A stretch of DNA of 64,000 nt from an uncultured Dorea sp. (GTDB lineage Bacteria; Bacillota; Clostridia; Lachnospirales; Lachnospiraceae): the NCBI GenBank assembly GCA_910586965.1, contig CAJUMF010000005.1, positions 62,001 through 126,000 on the forward strand, read 5' to 3'. This document shows, in pieces, positions 18,520 through 26,053 of this stretch (positions are counted from its first letter, which is position 1; every line of letters begins with the position of its first letter). Both the position numbers and the translations under genes were made by a program. The notes beneath the pieces are model-generated. The model had not been told where the DNA came from, did not search any database, and was given only the letters and a program-made list of their open reading frames with translations.

Positions 18520-18804
18520 ATCGTAAATAAGAAAACCGTTGAGAAAGAGTAGTAATCTATTAAGCGAAGTCACAGAGAGCGGCAGGTGGTGGGATTGCCG
18601 TACAGAGCAGATAGGCGAATGGACTTTCGAGGGCGGCCTGAAATCTTTTGGAGAGTATGGCTTGTCGGGAACCGAACCCGTTATCAATCAGGAGTGTATG
18701 TTAGTACATGAGAAAGTGGACATTTTGTCAATTTGAGTGGTACCGCGATGATATATAGAAGTATATATTACCGTCTCAAACCGTAGGGTTTGGGGCGGTT
18801 TTTT
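18520..18804 (+). ncRNA. T-box leader, tryptophan specific
   Basis: A complete T-box riboswitch fills most of the 380-base gap. The T-box sequence GTGGTACCGCG is at 18737-18747, and an intrinsic terminator (stem 18771-18782 with 18787-18798, then six T) lies downstream. Stem I has the GAGAAAGAGTAG entry and a specifier loop GAA-TGG-AC at 18617-18624. The specifier codon TGG (18620-18622) indicates uncharged tRNA-Trp. Binding would favour the antiterminator and let the ABC transporter genes be transcribed when tryptophan is scarce. Confidence 0.9.
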
Positions 18805-18873
18805 CGTTATCCGCTCGTATGATTTTCTCTCCTGACAACGGTAAAAGCAAAAAAAGAAAAGGAGAATGGAACT

Positions 18874-19890
18874 ATGAAAAACAAAGTAATGGCAGGATTA
18901 TTGACAGTAGCAATGGCGGCGGCAATGCTGGCGGGGTGTGCAGGAAACAATTCCGCGGATTCCGGGGAGAAAAAGGAAAGCTATACCATCGGCATTTCAC
19001 AGTTTGCAGAGCACGGCTCTCTTGACAATTGCAGGGAAGGGTTCCTTGAAGGGCTTGCCGGGGAGGGCATCAAAGAGGGAGAGAACCTTACGGTAGATTT
19101 GAAGAATGCAGCGGCGGATATGGGAACGGCCGGGCAGATATCAGATAGTTTTGTGTCAGATAAGGTGGATATGATTTGTGCGATTGCTACGCCGACAGCG
19201 CAGAGTGCATACAATGCAGCGATGGATGCGGGAATTCCGGTTATATATACAGCAGTGACAGATCCGGTCAGCGCAGAACTTGCGAAGGAAGACGGAACTC
19301 CGGTAGGTGAGGTTACCGGTACATCGGATAAACTTCCGGTAGAAGCGCAGCTTAAGATGATGCGCCAGCTCCTGCCGGATGCGAAAAAACTCGGGATTAT
19401 GTATACAACGAGTGAAGCAAACTCGGTATCTACAATCAAAGAATACGGATCGCTGGTAGAAAAGTACGGATTTGAGCTGGTAGAAAAGGGAATCACGACT
19501 ACAGCCGATGTGGCGTTGGCTGCGGATGACCTTTTAAGCAAAGTAGATTGCATCACGAACCTTACTGACAATACTGTAGTGGCTTCCCTTCCGACGATTC
19601 TTGAGAAAGCAAATGAGAAAAAGATTCCGGTGTTCGGGAGCGAGATTGAGCAGGTAAAGATTGGCTGTCTTGCGGCGGAGGGTATCGATTATATCGCTCT
19701 TGGAAAGCAGACAGGGAAGATGGCGGCACAGGTGCTGAAAGGTGAAAAGAAAGCATCAGAGATGAATTTTGAACTGATTACCGAACCAGGGTTTTATGTA
19801 AATAATAAGGTGGCGGCAGATCTTGGAGTAACGGTGCCGCAGGAGCTTTCAGACAGTGCGGTGGAAAGCTTTGACGAGATAACAAAGTAG
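18874..19890 (+). CDS. trpX: Tryptophan ABC transporter substrate-binding lipoprotein
   Basis: 338 residues with a lipoprotein signal peptide; the lipobox Leu-Ala-Gly-Cys puts the lipid anchor at C22. The mature part belongs to the ABC substrate-binding family PF04392, with the paired-lobe pattern IGISQFAEH at the start and a VTDPVSAELA segment mid-protein. Members of this family next to a Trp-specific T-box are known as TrpX, the predicted tryptophan binding protein of TrpXYZ. The T-box with a TGG specifier supports this here. Eighteen bases separate it from the permease gene. AAGGAGA precedes the ATG. Confidence 0.87.
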   Translation: MKNKVMAGLLTVAMAAAMLAGCAGNNSADSGEKKESYTIGISQFAEHGSLDNCREGFLEGLAGEGIKEGENLTVDLKNAAADMGTAGQISDSFVSDKVDMICAIATPTAQSAYNAAMDAGIPVIYTAVTDPVSAELAKEDGTPVGEVTGTSDKLPVEAQLKMMRQLLPDAKKLGIMYTTSEANSVSTIKEYGSLVEKYGFELVEKGITTTADVALAADDLLSKVDCITNLTDNTVVASLPTILEKANEKKIPVFGSEIEQVKIGCLAAEGIDYIALGKQTGKMAAQVLKGEKKASEMNFELITEPGFYVNNKVAADLGVTVPQELSDSAVESFDEITK

Positions 19891-19908
19891 CAAGCGGGAG
19901 GCAGATTC

Positions 19909-20790
19909 ATGGATTTTTTCGTATCAATAGCAGAACAGGGATTAATTTATGGAATCCTTGCATTGGGCGTATATATTACTTATAAGATTTTGGATTTCCC
20001 TGATCTTACAGTGGATGGGAGTTTCCCTTTGGGGGCAGCGATCACAGCGGCATTTATTACACGGGGGATGAATCCTTATCTTACCTTGCCTCTTGCGTTT
20101 CTGGCAGGGGCACTGGCAGGAATCTGTACGGGACTTATCCATATAAAATGTAAGGTGAGAGATCTGCTCTCCGGCATTATCATGATGACAGCACTGTGGA
20201 CCATCAATTTGTATATTGCGGGGACGGCAAATGTTCCGCTGTTTTCTCAGGAAACTATTTTTAAAAATGAATTGTTAAGCGGTGTGATTCCCTCGGGAAT
20301 CGCACCTTATACAACGGTGCTTATGATTCTGGTGATCACAGTATTCTGTAAAATATTGCTGGACTTATATTTAAAGACAAAGTCCGGATATCTGCTCCGG
20401 GCAGTTGGGGACAATGATGTGGTGGTGACAGCTCTTGCTAAGAGTCAGGGGAATGTAAAGATTTTAGGGCTTGCCCTTGCAAATGGTCTGGTGTCTTTAG
20501 CGGGCTGTGTATTTGCGCAGGAGGAAAGAGTGTTTGAGATATCTATGGGAACCGGTGCGATTGTTATCGGCCTTGCCAGTGTCATCATAGGAACGAGCCT
20601 GTTTAAAACATTGACAGTCTTTAAGGCGACGACGGCGGTGCTTATCGGTTCGGTCATATACAAAGCGTGTGTGGCGGCAGCACTAAGGAACTTTGAGCCG
20701 CGGGCGATGAAGCTGATTACAGCGGTGCTGTTTTTGCTCATCCTTATTATCAGTATGGAGAGAAAGACGAAGGTGAATAAAAATGCTTGA
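19909..20790 (+). CDS. trpY: Tryptophan ABC transporter permease
   Basis: 293 residues with 8-9 hydrophobic segments, of the branched-chain-type ABC permease family. The YKILDFPDLTVDGSFPLGAA segment near residues 24-43 is typical of permeases paired with PF04392 binding proteins. GGGAGG lies before the ATG. Its end overlaps the ATPase gene by 8 bases, which implies translational coupling. It is part of the T-box-controlled operon, so the likely cargo is tryptophan. Confidence 0.87.
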   Translation: MDFFVSIAEQGLIYGILALGVYITYKILDFPDLTVDGSFPLGAAITAAFITRGMNPYLTLPLAFLAGALAGICTGLIHIKCKVRDLLSGIIMMTALWTINLYIAGTANVPLFSQETIFKNELLSGVIPSGIAPYTTVLMILVITVFCKILLDLYLKTKSGYLLRAVGDNDVVVTALAKSQGNVKILGLALANGLVSLAGCVFAQEERVFEISMGTGAIVIGLASVIIGTSLFKTLTVFKATTAVLIGSVIYKACVAAALRNFEPRAMKLITAVLFLLILIISMERKTKVNKNA

Positions 20791-21556
20791 GCTTAAAAGT
20801 ATTCAAAAATATTATAACCCCGGTACGGTTAACGAAATGTGCCTGTTTGACCATTTTAACTTGAAAGTTGAAAAAGGGGATTTTATCTCTGTTGTGGGAA
20901 GCAACGGTTCCGGCAAGACATCCATGCTGAATATTATCTGCGGGAGTATACCGGCAGAGTCAGGGCAGATTTTAATGGACGGCAAAGATATAACAAAGGA
21001 GAAGGAATATAAACGCAATGCAAAAATAGGCCGGGTATATCAGAATCCGTCAATGGGTACATGTCCGTCTATGACGATTCTTGAGAATATGTCTCTTGCT
21101 GACAATAAGGGGAAGTTTTTCGGCCTTGGAAGAGGGACGAACAAGCAGCGGATCGGATATTATAAAGAAATGCTCAGGCAGTTGAACCTCGGTCTGGAAG
21201 AACGGATGGATACAAAGGTAGGAGCCCTCTCCGGCGGGCAGCGGCAGGCAATGGCACTCCTTATGTCTGCGATGACGCCTATAGAATATCTTATACTGGA
21301 TGAACATACGGCAGCGCTTGACCCTAAAACTGCGGAGATGATCATGGAACTTACAGATAAGATTGTGAGAGAAAAGGAGCTTACAGCAATCATGGTAACA
21401 CATAATCTGAGATATGCAGTTGAGTATGGGAACCGGCTGCTTATGATGCATCAGGGAGAGGCAGTGCTGGATAAAAAAGGGAAAGAGAAGGAAGATATAT
21501 GCGTGGAGGATGTGCTGAAGCTTTTTAATGAGATCAGTATTGAATGTGGGAATTAA
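20783..21556 (+). CDS. trpZ: Tryptophan ABC transporter ATP-binding protein
   Basis: 257 residues, a single nucleotide-binding domain: Walker A GSNGSGKTS near 38-46, signature LSGGQRQA near 148-155, Walker B LILDEHTAALD near 170-180 and the switch His in VTHN. It overlaps the permease gene by 8 bases. Together with the lipoprotein and permease it completes an importer under control of the tryptophan T-box. No clear GC-rich terminator follows; an A/T-rich stretch does. Confidence 0.88.
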   Translation: MLELKSIQKYYNPGTVNEMCLFDHFNLKVEKGDFISVVGSNGSGKTSMLNIICGSIPAESGQILMDGKDITKEKEYKRNAKIGRVYQNPSMGTCPSMTILENMSLADNKGKFFGLGRGTNKQRIGYYKEMLRQLNLGLEERMDTKVGALSGGQRQAMALLMSAMTPIEYLILDEHTAALDPKTAEMIMELTDKIVREKELTAIMVTHNLRYAVEYGNRLLMMHQGEAVLDKKGKEKEDICVEDVLKLFNEISIECGN

Positions 21557-21708
21557 GAAAAAATTTATATTTCTAAAGAAAAAAAGACGTAATTTCTATG
21601 AAATTCTAAAAGAAAAGAAGTTCTTTTTCTGCTATACTTTATGCAGGAGACAGGAACTTCTTTTTAGTTCCGGATAAATTTGCGTAAGAAGGGAAGGGGA
21701 GTGCGCAG

Positions 21709-22551
21709 ATGGGATACAGGGAAACGAATGGAAGATACAAAAGGAACAGAGCGTCTATAAGACACAGAAAAAGACGGAATCGACGAATGAAGATCCTGGG
21801 GATGGAGATTATATTGCTTGTGTTTCTTGTGGGTGGTTTTTTGGTTTCGAGAGGGCTTAAAGGAAAAGAAGTTATTGCACCGAAAAAATCATCGCCGGAG
21901 ACTCTTGAAGAATTCGCGGAAAAGAAAGGGATTCCGATGGATTCCTATCTGCCGGAGCTTTTAGAGCTATATGAGAAGAATCCTGAGGCAAAAGATTTTG
22001 TGTGGGAGTATCCGCTTAAAAAAGATGAAGAGCCAGAGATTGATCTTAGTGAATACAAAAACAGTGATTCTATGCCTCTTTTCATGCAGTGGGACCAGCG
22101 GTGGGGGTATCATCAGTATTCCGGGAATGTGATGGGACTTACGGGGTGCGGTCCGACATGTCTTTCCATGGTGACAGTATATCTCAGCGGCGATACATCG
22201 AAGAATCCAAAGTGGATGGCAGATTTTTCCACTGAAAACGGCTATGCGGCCGAGGGAAGCGGTACAGCATGGGCGTTGTTTTCTGAAGGGGGAGAGAAGC
22301 TTGGATTTGACGTGACGGAGATTCCGCTGGATGAGAAGAGGATTGCGGAGAATCTGAAAGTGGACAACCCGGTGGTGGCTGTCATGGGACCGGGGGATTT
22401 TACAACGGACGGACATTTTATTGTATTTGTTGGATATGAAGATGGAAAAATTCGTGTCAACGACCCAAATAGCAGAGCAAATACAGAGAAGCTTTGGAGC
22501 TTTGATGATATATCCGGCCAGATAAAACAGTTGTGGGTGTTCAGGAAGTGA
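21709..22551 (+). CDS. Membrane-anchored C39-like cysteine peptidase
   Basis: 280 residues. A basic N-terminus (about 1-27, many Arg/Lys) precedes one membrane helix (about 28-45), so the rest faces outside. The papain-like C39_2 core has the catalytic Cys in GCGPT (about 145), His in GHFIVFVG (about 241) and the acid in VNDPNS (about 256). Proteins of this group process peptides or modify the cell surface; there is no neighbouring bacteriocin or ABC domain to suggest leader-peptide cleavage. An extended -10 (TGCTATACT at 21630-21638) lies in the upstream gap. GGGGAG precedes the ATG. Confidence 0.85.
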   Translation: MGYRETNGRYKRNRASIRHRKRRNRRMKILGMEIILLVFLVGGFLVSRGLKGKEVIAPKKSSPETLEEFAEKKGIPMDSYLPELLELYEKNPEAKDFVWEYPLKKDEEPEIDLSEYKNSDSMPLFMQWDQRWGYHQYSGNVMGLTGCGPTCLSMVTVYLSGDTSKNPKWMADFSTENGYAAEGSGTAWALFSEGGEKLGFDVTEIPLDEKRIAENLKVDNPVVAVMGPGDFTTDGHFIVFVGYEDGKIRVNDPNSRANTEKLWSFDDISGQIKQLWVFRK

Positions 22552-22561
22552 GAAAAAAGGC

Positions 22562-22590
22562 TTGCTTTTGTTTGCTTGATATGATACACT
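22562..22590 (+). promoter_or_regulatory. Probable promoter of rpmG-secE-nusG
   Basis: TTGCTT at 22562-22567 and TACACT at 22585-22590 with 17-bp spacing, about 105 bases before rpmG. A small hairpin (GGTAGC with GCTACC, near 22633-22650) lies in the leader. Confidence 0.5.
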
Positions 22591-22695
22591 ATCAGAGCGA
22601 ATGGAAGTAGGTCTTTTTTTTATGCCTAAATATGGGTAGCCTCGCAAGCTACCGCGAAACACATTAACAAAGAAGTATAAAGCGAGGTGGAAGTT

Positions 22696-22845
22696 GTGCG
22701 TACAAGAATCACATTGGAGTGTACAGAATGTAAGCAGCGGAACTACAACATGACGAAGGATAAGAAAGCTCATCCGGCGCGCATGGAGACGAAAAAGTAT
22801 TGTAAGTTCTGCAGGTCACACACATTGCACAAAGAAACGAAGTAA
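22696..22845 (+). CDS. rpmG: 50S ribosomal protein L33
   Basis: A 49-residue protein starting at GTG 22696. Two CxxC pairs (C9/C12 and C36/C39) form the zinc ribbon of the Cys-containing L33 type, and the basic, Thr-rich ends match L33. The GAGGTGG site lies 6 bases upstream. It heads rpmG-secE-nusG, the usual order in Firmicutes, and is followed by secE after 22 bases. Confidence 0.95.
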   Translation: MRTRITLECTECKQRNYNMTKDKKAHPARMETKKYCKFCRSHTLHKETK

Positions 22846-22867
22846 CCGTTGCAAAGGGGTGAATGAC

Positions 22868-23068
22868 GTGAGTGGAAAGACAACTCAGAAAAAAAGCTGG
22901 TTCAAAGGTCTTAACAAAGAGTTTAAGAAAATCGTTTGGCCGGGCAAGGTAGAACTTGCAAAACAGACAGTAGCGGTTGTTTCTGTATCGGTAGTGCTTG
23001 GAGTAATCATTGCATTGATGGACTTCATGATTCAGTATGGTGTTGACGTTCTTGTCAACCTGGGCTGA
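22868..23068 (+). CDS. secE: Preprotein translocase subunit SecE
   Basis: 66 residues from the GTG at 22868 (AAAGGGG 8 bases before); an upstream GTG at 22859 lies inside that site. The amphipathic stretch LNKEFKKIVWPGK and a single membrane helix (about 35-60) are the short, one-helix SecE of Gram-positive bacteria, which clamps the SecY channel. nusG follows 29 bases later. Confidence 0.95.
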   Translation: MSGKTTQKKSWFKGLNKEFKKIVWPGKVELAKQTVAVVSVSVVLGVIIALMDFMIQYGVDVLVNLG

Positions 23069-23097
23069 TTAAAACTGCATGCAAGAAAGGTGATTAT

Positions 23098-23613
23098 ATG
23101 TCAGAGGCAAAATGGTACGTAGTTCATACGTATTCAGGGTATGAGAACAAGGTAAAGGCAAACATTGACAAGACAATCGAGAACAGACATCTGGAAGAGC
23201 AGATTCTGGAAGTTCGCGTTCCTATGCAGGAAGTAGTGGAGCTTAAGAACGGAGTTCAGAAGGCGTCCCAGAAAAAGATGTTCCCGGGGTATGTATTGAT
23301 TCATATGATTATGAATGATGATACGTGGTATGTTGTCAGAAATACCAGAGGCGTTACAGGTTTTGTAGGGCCGGGCTCTAAGCCGGTGCCGCTTACAGAT
23401 GCGGAGATGGCACCGTTAGGAATTCGTCAGGAGAATATTGTCGTTGACTTTGAAGAGGGAGATACTGTTCGGGTAATCGCCGGTGCATGGGCAGATACGG
23501 TTGGAGTTGTCCAGGCAATGAATCTGCAGAAACAAAGTCTGACAATCAATGTTGAGCTGTTCGGCCGCGAAACGCCGGTTGAAATCAGTTTCGCAGAAGT
23601 TAAGAAGATGTAA
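23098..23613 (+). CDS. nusG: Transcription termination/antitermination protein NusG
   Basis: 171 residues, standard length. The NGN domain (about 1-110) opens with AKWYVVHTYSGYENKV, and the C-terminal KOW domain starts near FEEGDTVRVIAGAWADTVG. It binds RNA polymerase next to the clamp and, in Firmicutes, promotes pausing and couples to Rho or ribosome. It lies in the conserved secE-nusG-rplK-rplA order. Confidence 0.96.
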   Translation: MSEAKWYVVHTYSGYENKVKANIDKTIENRHLEEQILEVRVPMQEVVELKNGVQKASQKKMFPGYVLIHMIMNDDTWYVVRNTRGVTGFVGPGSKPVPLTDAEMAPLGIRQENIVVDFEEGDTVRVIAGAWADTVGVVQAMNLQKQSLTINVELFGRETPVEISFAEVKKM

Positions 23614-23628
23614 GTAAAAACAAAATCA

Positions 23629-23659
23629 GTGGGAGGAATATTAGTTCCGCCATCACCAC
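23629..23659 (+). promoter_or_regulatory. Candidate L1-protein binding hairpin before rplK
   Basis: Outer stem GTGG (23629-23632) with CCAC (23656-23659), inner stem GGAA (23635-23638) with TTCC (23645-23648), internal loop GA on the left and GCCATCA on the right. The left strand GTGGGAGG equals the core of the ribosomal protein L1 site in 23S rRNA, and the right strand GCCAT...CCAC also resembles it. It ends one base before the AAGGAGG of rplK, so L1 binding would block translation. A second copy precedes rplA. Confidence 0.6.
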
Positions 23660-23674
23660 AAGGAGGTAATTGAA

Positions 23675-24097
23675 ATGGCAAAAAAAGTACAAGGTTATAT
23701 TAAATTACAGATTCCTGCCGGAAAAGCTACTCCGGCACCACCGGTTGGTCCGGCACTTGGTCAGCACGGTGTGAATATTGTTGAATTTACAAAGCAGTTT
23801 AATGCTAGAACCGCAGATCAGGGAGATCTTATTATCCCTGTAGTTATTACAGTTTACAGTGACAGAAGTTTCAGTTTCATCACAAAGACGCCGCCGGCAC
23901 CGGTTCTTATTAAGAAAGCCTGCAAGATCAAATCAGGTTCAGGTACCCCGAATAAGAAAAAGGTTGCAACGATCACAAAGGCTCAGATTCAGGAAATCGC
24001 AGAGCTCAAGATGCCGGATCTCAACGCAGCAAGCCTTGAGGCAGCTATGAGCATGATAGAAGGAACATGCCGCTCCATGGGAGTCACCGTGGCATAA
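23675..24097 (+). CDS. rplK: 50S ribosomal protein L11
   Basis: 140 residues, standard length, with the N-terminal KLQIPAGKATPAPPVGPALGQHGVNI block and the C-terminal RNA-binding domain ending GTCRSMGV. L11 binds the GTPase-associated centre of 23S rRNA. AAGGAGG lies 8 bases upstream, directly after a candidate L1 operator hairpin. rplA follows after 134 bases rather than the few bases common elsewhere. Confidence 0.97.
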   Translation: MAKKVQGYIKLQIPAGKATPAPPVGPALGQHGVNIVEFTKQFNARTADQGDLIIPVVITVYSDRSFSFITKTPPAPVLIKKACKIKSGSGTPNKKKVATITKAQIQEIAELKMPDLNAASLEAAMSMIEGTCRSMGVTVA

Positions 24098-24132
24098 AAC
24101 TCTTAGCGAGGTACTTTCGAGCTTAGAGTTTT
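24096..24132 (+). other. Hairpin between rplK and rplA
   Basis: A 12-bp inverted repeat (24096-24107 with 24121-24132, one central T-T mismatch) has a 13-base loop and overlaps the last bases of rplK. It has no long T run, so it may be a pause, processing or mRNA-stability site rather than a terminator. Confidence 0.45.
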
Positions 24133-24189
24133 AGCCGCTCTTCGAGCGAAGCGAGAAGAACAACCGAGTCAAAACTGTAAAAACAAAAA

Positions 24190-24216
24190 GTGGGAGGGTT
24201 ATCCCGACATTACCAC
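24190..24216 (+). promoter_or_regulatory. Candidate L1-protein binding hairpin before rplA
   Basis: Same design as the one before rplK: outer stem GTGG (24190-24193) with CCAC (24213-24216), left loop GA, right loop GACATTA, but inner stem GGG (24196-24198) with CCC (24203-24205). The inner stem differs while pairing is kept, which is covariation. AAGGAGG of rplA begins immediately after. It fits autogenous control by L1, the product of this very gene. Confidence 0.6.
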
Positions 24217-24231
24217 AAGGAGGTTATTTAG

Positions 24232-24924
24232 ATGAAAAGAGGAAAGAAATATGTAGAAGCTGCGAAGGCGATCGAGAGAGGAACTCTCTACGATGTTGCA
24301 GAGGCAGTTTCATTAGTTAAAAAGACCGCAATTGCCAAATTCGATGAGACGATTGAAGCTCATATCAGAACAGGATGTGACGGACGTCATGCTGACCAGC
24401 AGATCCGCGGCGCTGTAGTTTTGCCGCATGGAACTGGTAAAAAGATCCGCATTCTTGTATTTGCAAAAGATGCAAAGGCTGAAGAAGCGAAGGCAGCAGG
24501 CGCTGACTATGTTGGAGGAGATGAGCTGATCCCGAAGATTCAGAAAGAGAACTGGTTTGAATTTGATGTAGTAGTTGCTACACCGGATATGATGGGTGTT
24601 GTAGGACGTCTTGGCCGTGTACTTGGACCAAAAGGACTTATGCCGAACCCGAAGGCTGGTACAGTAACTATGGATGTTACAAAGGCAATCCAGGATATCA
24701 AGGCTGGTAAGATTGAGTACAGACTTGATAAGACAAACATTATCCATGTGCCGTTAGGTAAAGCTTCCTTTACCGAAGAACAGATTACGGACAACTTCCA
24801 GACGTTGATCGAGGCGGTTATCAAAGCAAGACCGGCAGCAGTAAAGGGTCAGTTCTTAAAGAGCGTGACACTTTCTTCTACAATGGGACCGGGCGTGAAG
24901 ATCAACCCCATGAGGCTTGCATAA
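24232..24924 (+). CDS. rplA: 50S ribosomal protein L1
   Basis: 230 residues, standard length. The motif GRLGRVLGPKGLMPNPKAGTV (about 125-145) is the family signature. L1 forms the mobile stalk at the E site and is a translational repressor of its own operon in other bacteria. A strong terminator follows, so rplKA is separated from rplJL, with two unrelated genes between. Confidence 0.97.
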   Translation: MKRGKKYVEAAKAIERGTLYDVAEAVSLVKKTAIAKFDETIEAHIRTGCDGRHADQQIRGAVVLPHGTGKKIRILVFAKDAKAEEAKAAGADYVGGDELIPKIQKENWFEFDVVVATPDMMGVVGRLGRVLGPKGLMPNPKAGTVTMDVTKAIQDIKAGKIEYRLDKTNIIHVPLGKASFTEEQITDNFQTLIEAVIKARPAAVKGQFLKSVTLSSTMGPGVKINPMRLA

Positions 24925-24946
24925 CCGAACGTAAAAAATGATATAT

Positions 24947-24982
24947 AAAAGACACCGGAGAGTTTAGTGCCGGTGTCTTTTT
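24947..24982. terminator. Bidirectional terminator after rplA
   Basis: A 12-bp stem (24947-24958 with 24970-24981) flanked by A and T runs. It serves rplA on the right-hand strand and the convergent LysR gene, whose stop codon lies 7 bases beyond. Confidence 0.85.
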
Positions 24983-24988
24983 GCGTAT

Positions 24989-25924
24989 TTATTTGTGCAT
25001 CATGGAGAGGAATTCTTCCATAACTCTTGTCTTATATTTGTGGTTTTTATAATAAAAGTATACTTCGCGTTTTGCGGATTCGCCGGCAAGTTTATAGTAG
25101 ACGAGATTCTCGAAAGAGGGAAGCTGGCTTACTAAAATATCACTGATAAATGTAGCGCCAAGCTGGGTAGAAGCAGCCATGTAAGAGGTAGACTGCTGAT
25201 TGAACTCCAGAATAATATTCGGGTGGAATCCGGCTTCGCGGCATAGCTTATCGCCCCGCAGACGAGTGTCGTTTCCGGGGGCAAGCATGATAAAAGGCAG
25301 CTTAGAGAACTTATATAGAGGCACAGCAGGAGAAGAATCGTTAAGATAGCTTTTATTTTTAATGTCATTGTAGGAAAGTTGGTAATCTGTGAGCCGGTCA
25401 TGGACGGAAAAATGCTTTGGCACCGCTAACAGAATATTTTCTGTACAGTATAGCTCTTTATTGTACATAATGTTATCATAGCGGTAATTATCTACAACAA
25501 AGTCCAGATAATTATTGCTCAGCATGGATTCTAACTGCGTAGTGTTTCCCTCGGTAATGCGGATGCGGATATCCGGAAAGCGCTGCTGAAATTGTGTGAT
25601 AAGCTGCGGCATAACGTAAGCGGCAAATAAGTTGCTGGCGCCGACAGACAGATGGCCGGTTTTCAAAGTCGTCAGATTGTTGATATGGTTTTCCACACGC
25701 TGTTCGATCTCAAAAATTTCTTTGGCAGCTTCTATGTATATTTCTCCGATTTCGGTAAGTTTTAAAGGACTTGTGCTCCTGTCAAATAAAGGTACTCCGA
25801 TTTGCTCTTCTATTTTTTTGACACGTGCACTTAAAGAGGGCTGACTGATATAGAGATTTTGTGCAGCTTTTGAAAAACTTTTCTCTTTATATACTTCGTA
25901 TATGTATTTTTTTCCTGTAAACAT
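24989..25924 (-). CDS. LysR-family transcriptional regulator
   Basis: 311 residues: winged helix-turn-helix at about 9-62 (SFSKAAQNLYISQPSLSARVKKIE) and a periplasmic-binding-like ligand domain (about 90-300). It is divergent from an aminotransferase gene across a 129-base gap, the usual arrangement for a LysR protein and its target. Its ligand is unknown; an amino or keto acid is a fair guess from the neighbour. The pair is lodged between rplA and rplJ. Confidence 0.9.
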   Translation of the reverse strand: MFTGKKYIYEVYKEKSFSKAAQNLYISQPSLSARVKKIEEQIGVPLFDRSTSPLKLTEIGEIYIEAAKEIFEIEQRVENHINNLTTLKTGHLSVGASNLFAAYVMPQLITQFQQRFPDIRIRITEGNTTQLESMLSNNYLDFVVDNYRYDNIMYNKELYCTENILLAVPKHFSVHDRLTDYQLSYNDIKNKSYLNDSSPAVPLYKFSKLPFIMLAPGNDTRLRGDKLCREAGFHPNIILEFNQQSTSYMAASTQLGATFISDILVSQLPSFENLVYYKLAGESAKREVYFYYKNHKYKTRVMEEFLSMMHK

Positions 25925-25975
25925 ACGGAACTCCTTATAGATAAAATAATATAATTAATATATGATTATAGGTAT

Positions 25976-26004
25976 TTGAGTATATTATAACATGGGAGTA
26001 TGAT
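25976..26004 (+). promoter_or_regulatory. Promoter of the aminotransferase gene
   Basis: TTGAGT at 25976-25981 and TATGAT at 25999-26004 with 17-bp spacing, in the divergent gap. The surrounding AT-rich dyads (for example TATAGGTATTTGAGTATATTATA region) could hold the LysR site, but no clear T-N11-A box can be fixed. Confidence 0.6.
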
Positions 26005-26053
26005 ATAGGCAAAGAAAACAAAACAAAAACTTGCTGAAAGGTAGGAAAAAGAT

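Noticed and set aside
22552..22695. tRNA gene before rpmG (tRNA-Trp is common near secE)
   Set aside because: The gap holds a promoter and a small hairpin, but no cloverleaf or TTCGA arm.
24096..24132. Terminator between rplK and rplA
   Set aside because: The stem lacks a T run and lies before a ribosome-binding site with a regulatory hairpin; the two genes are more likely co-transcribed.
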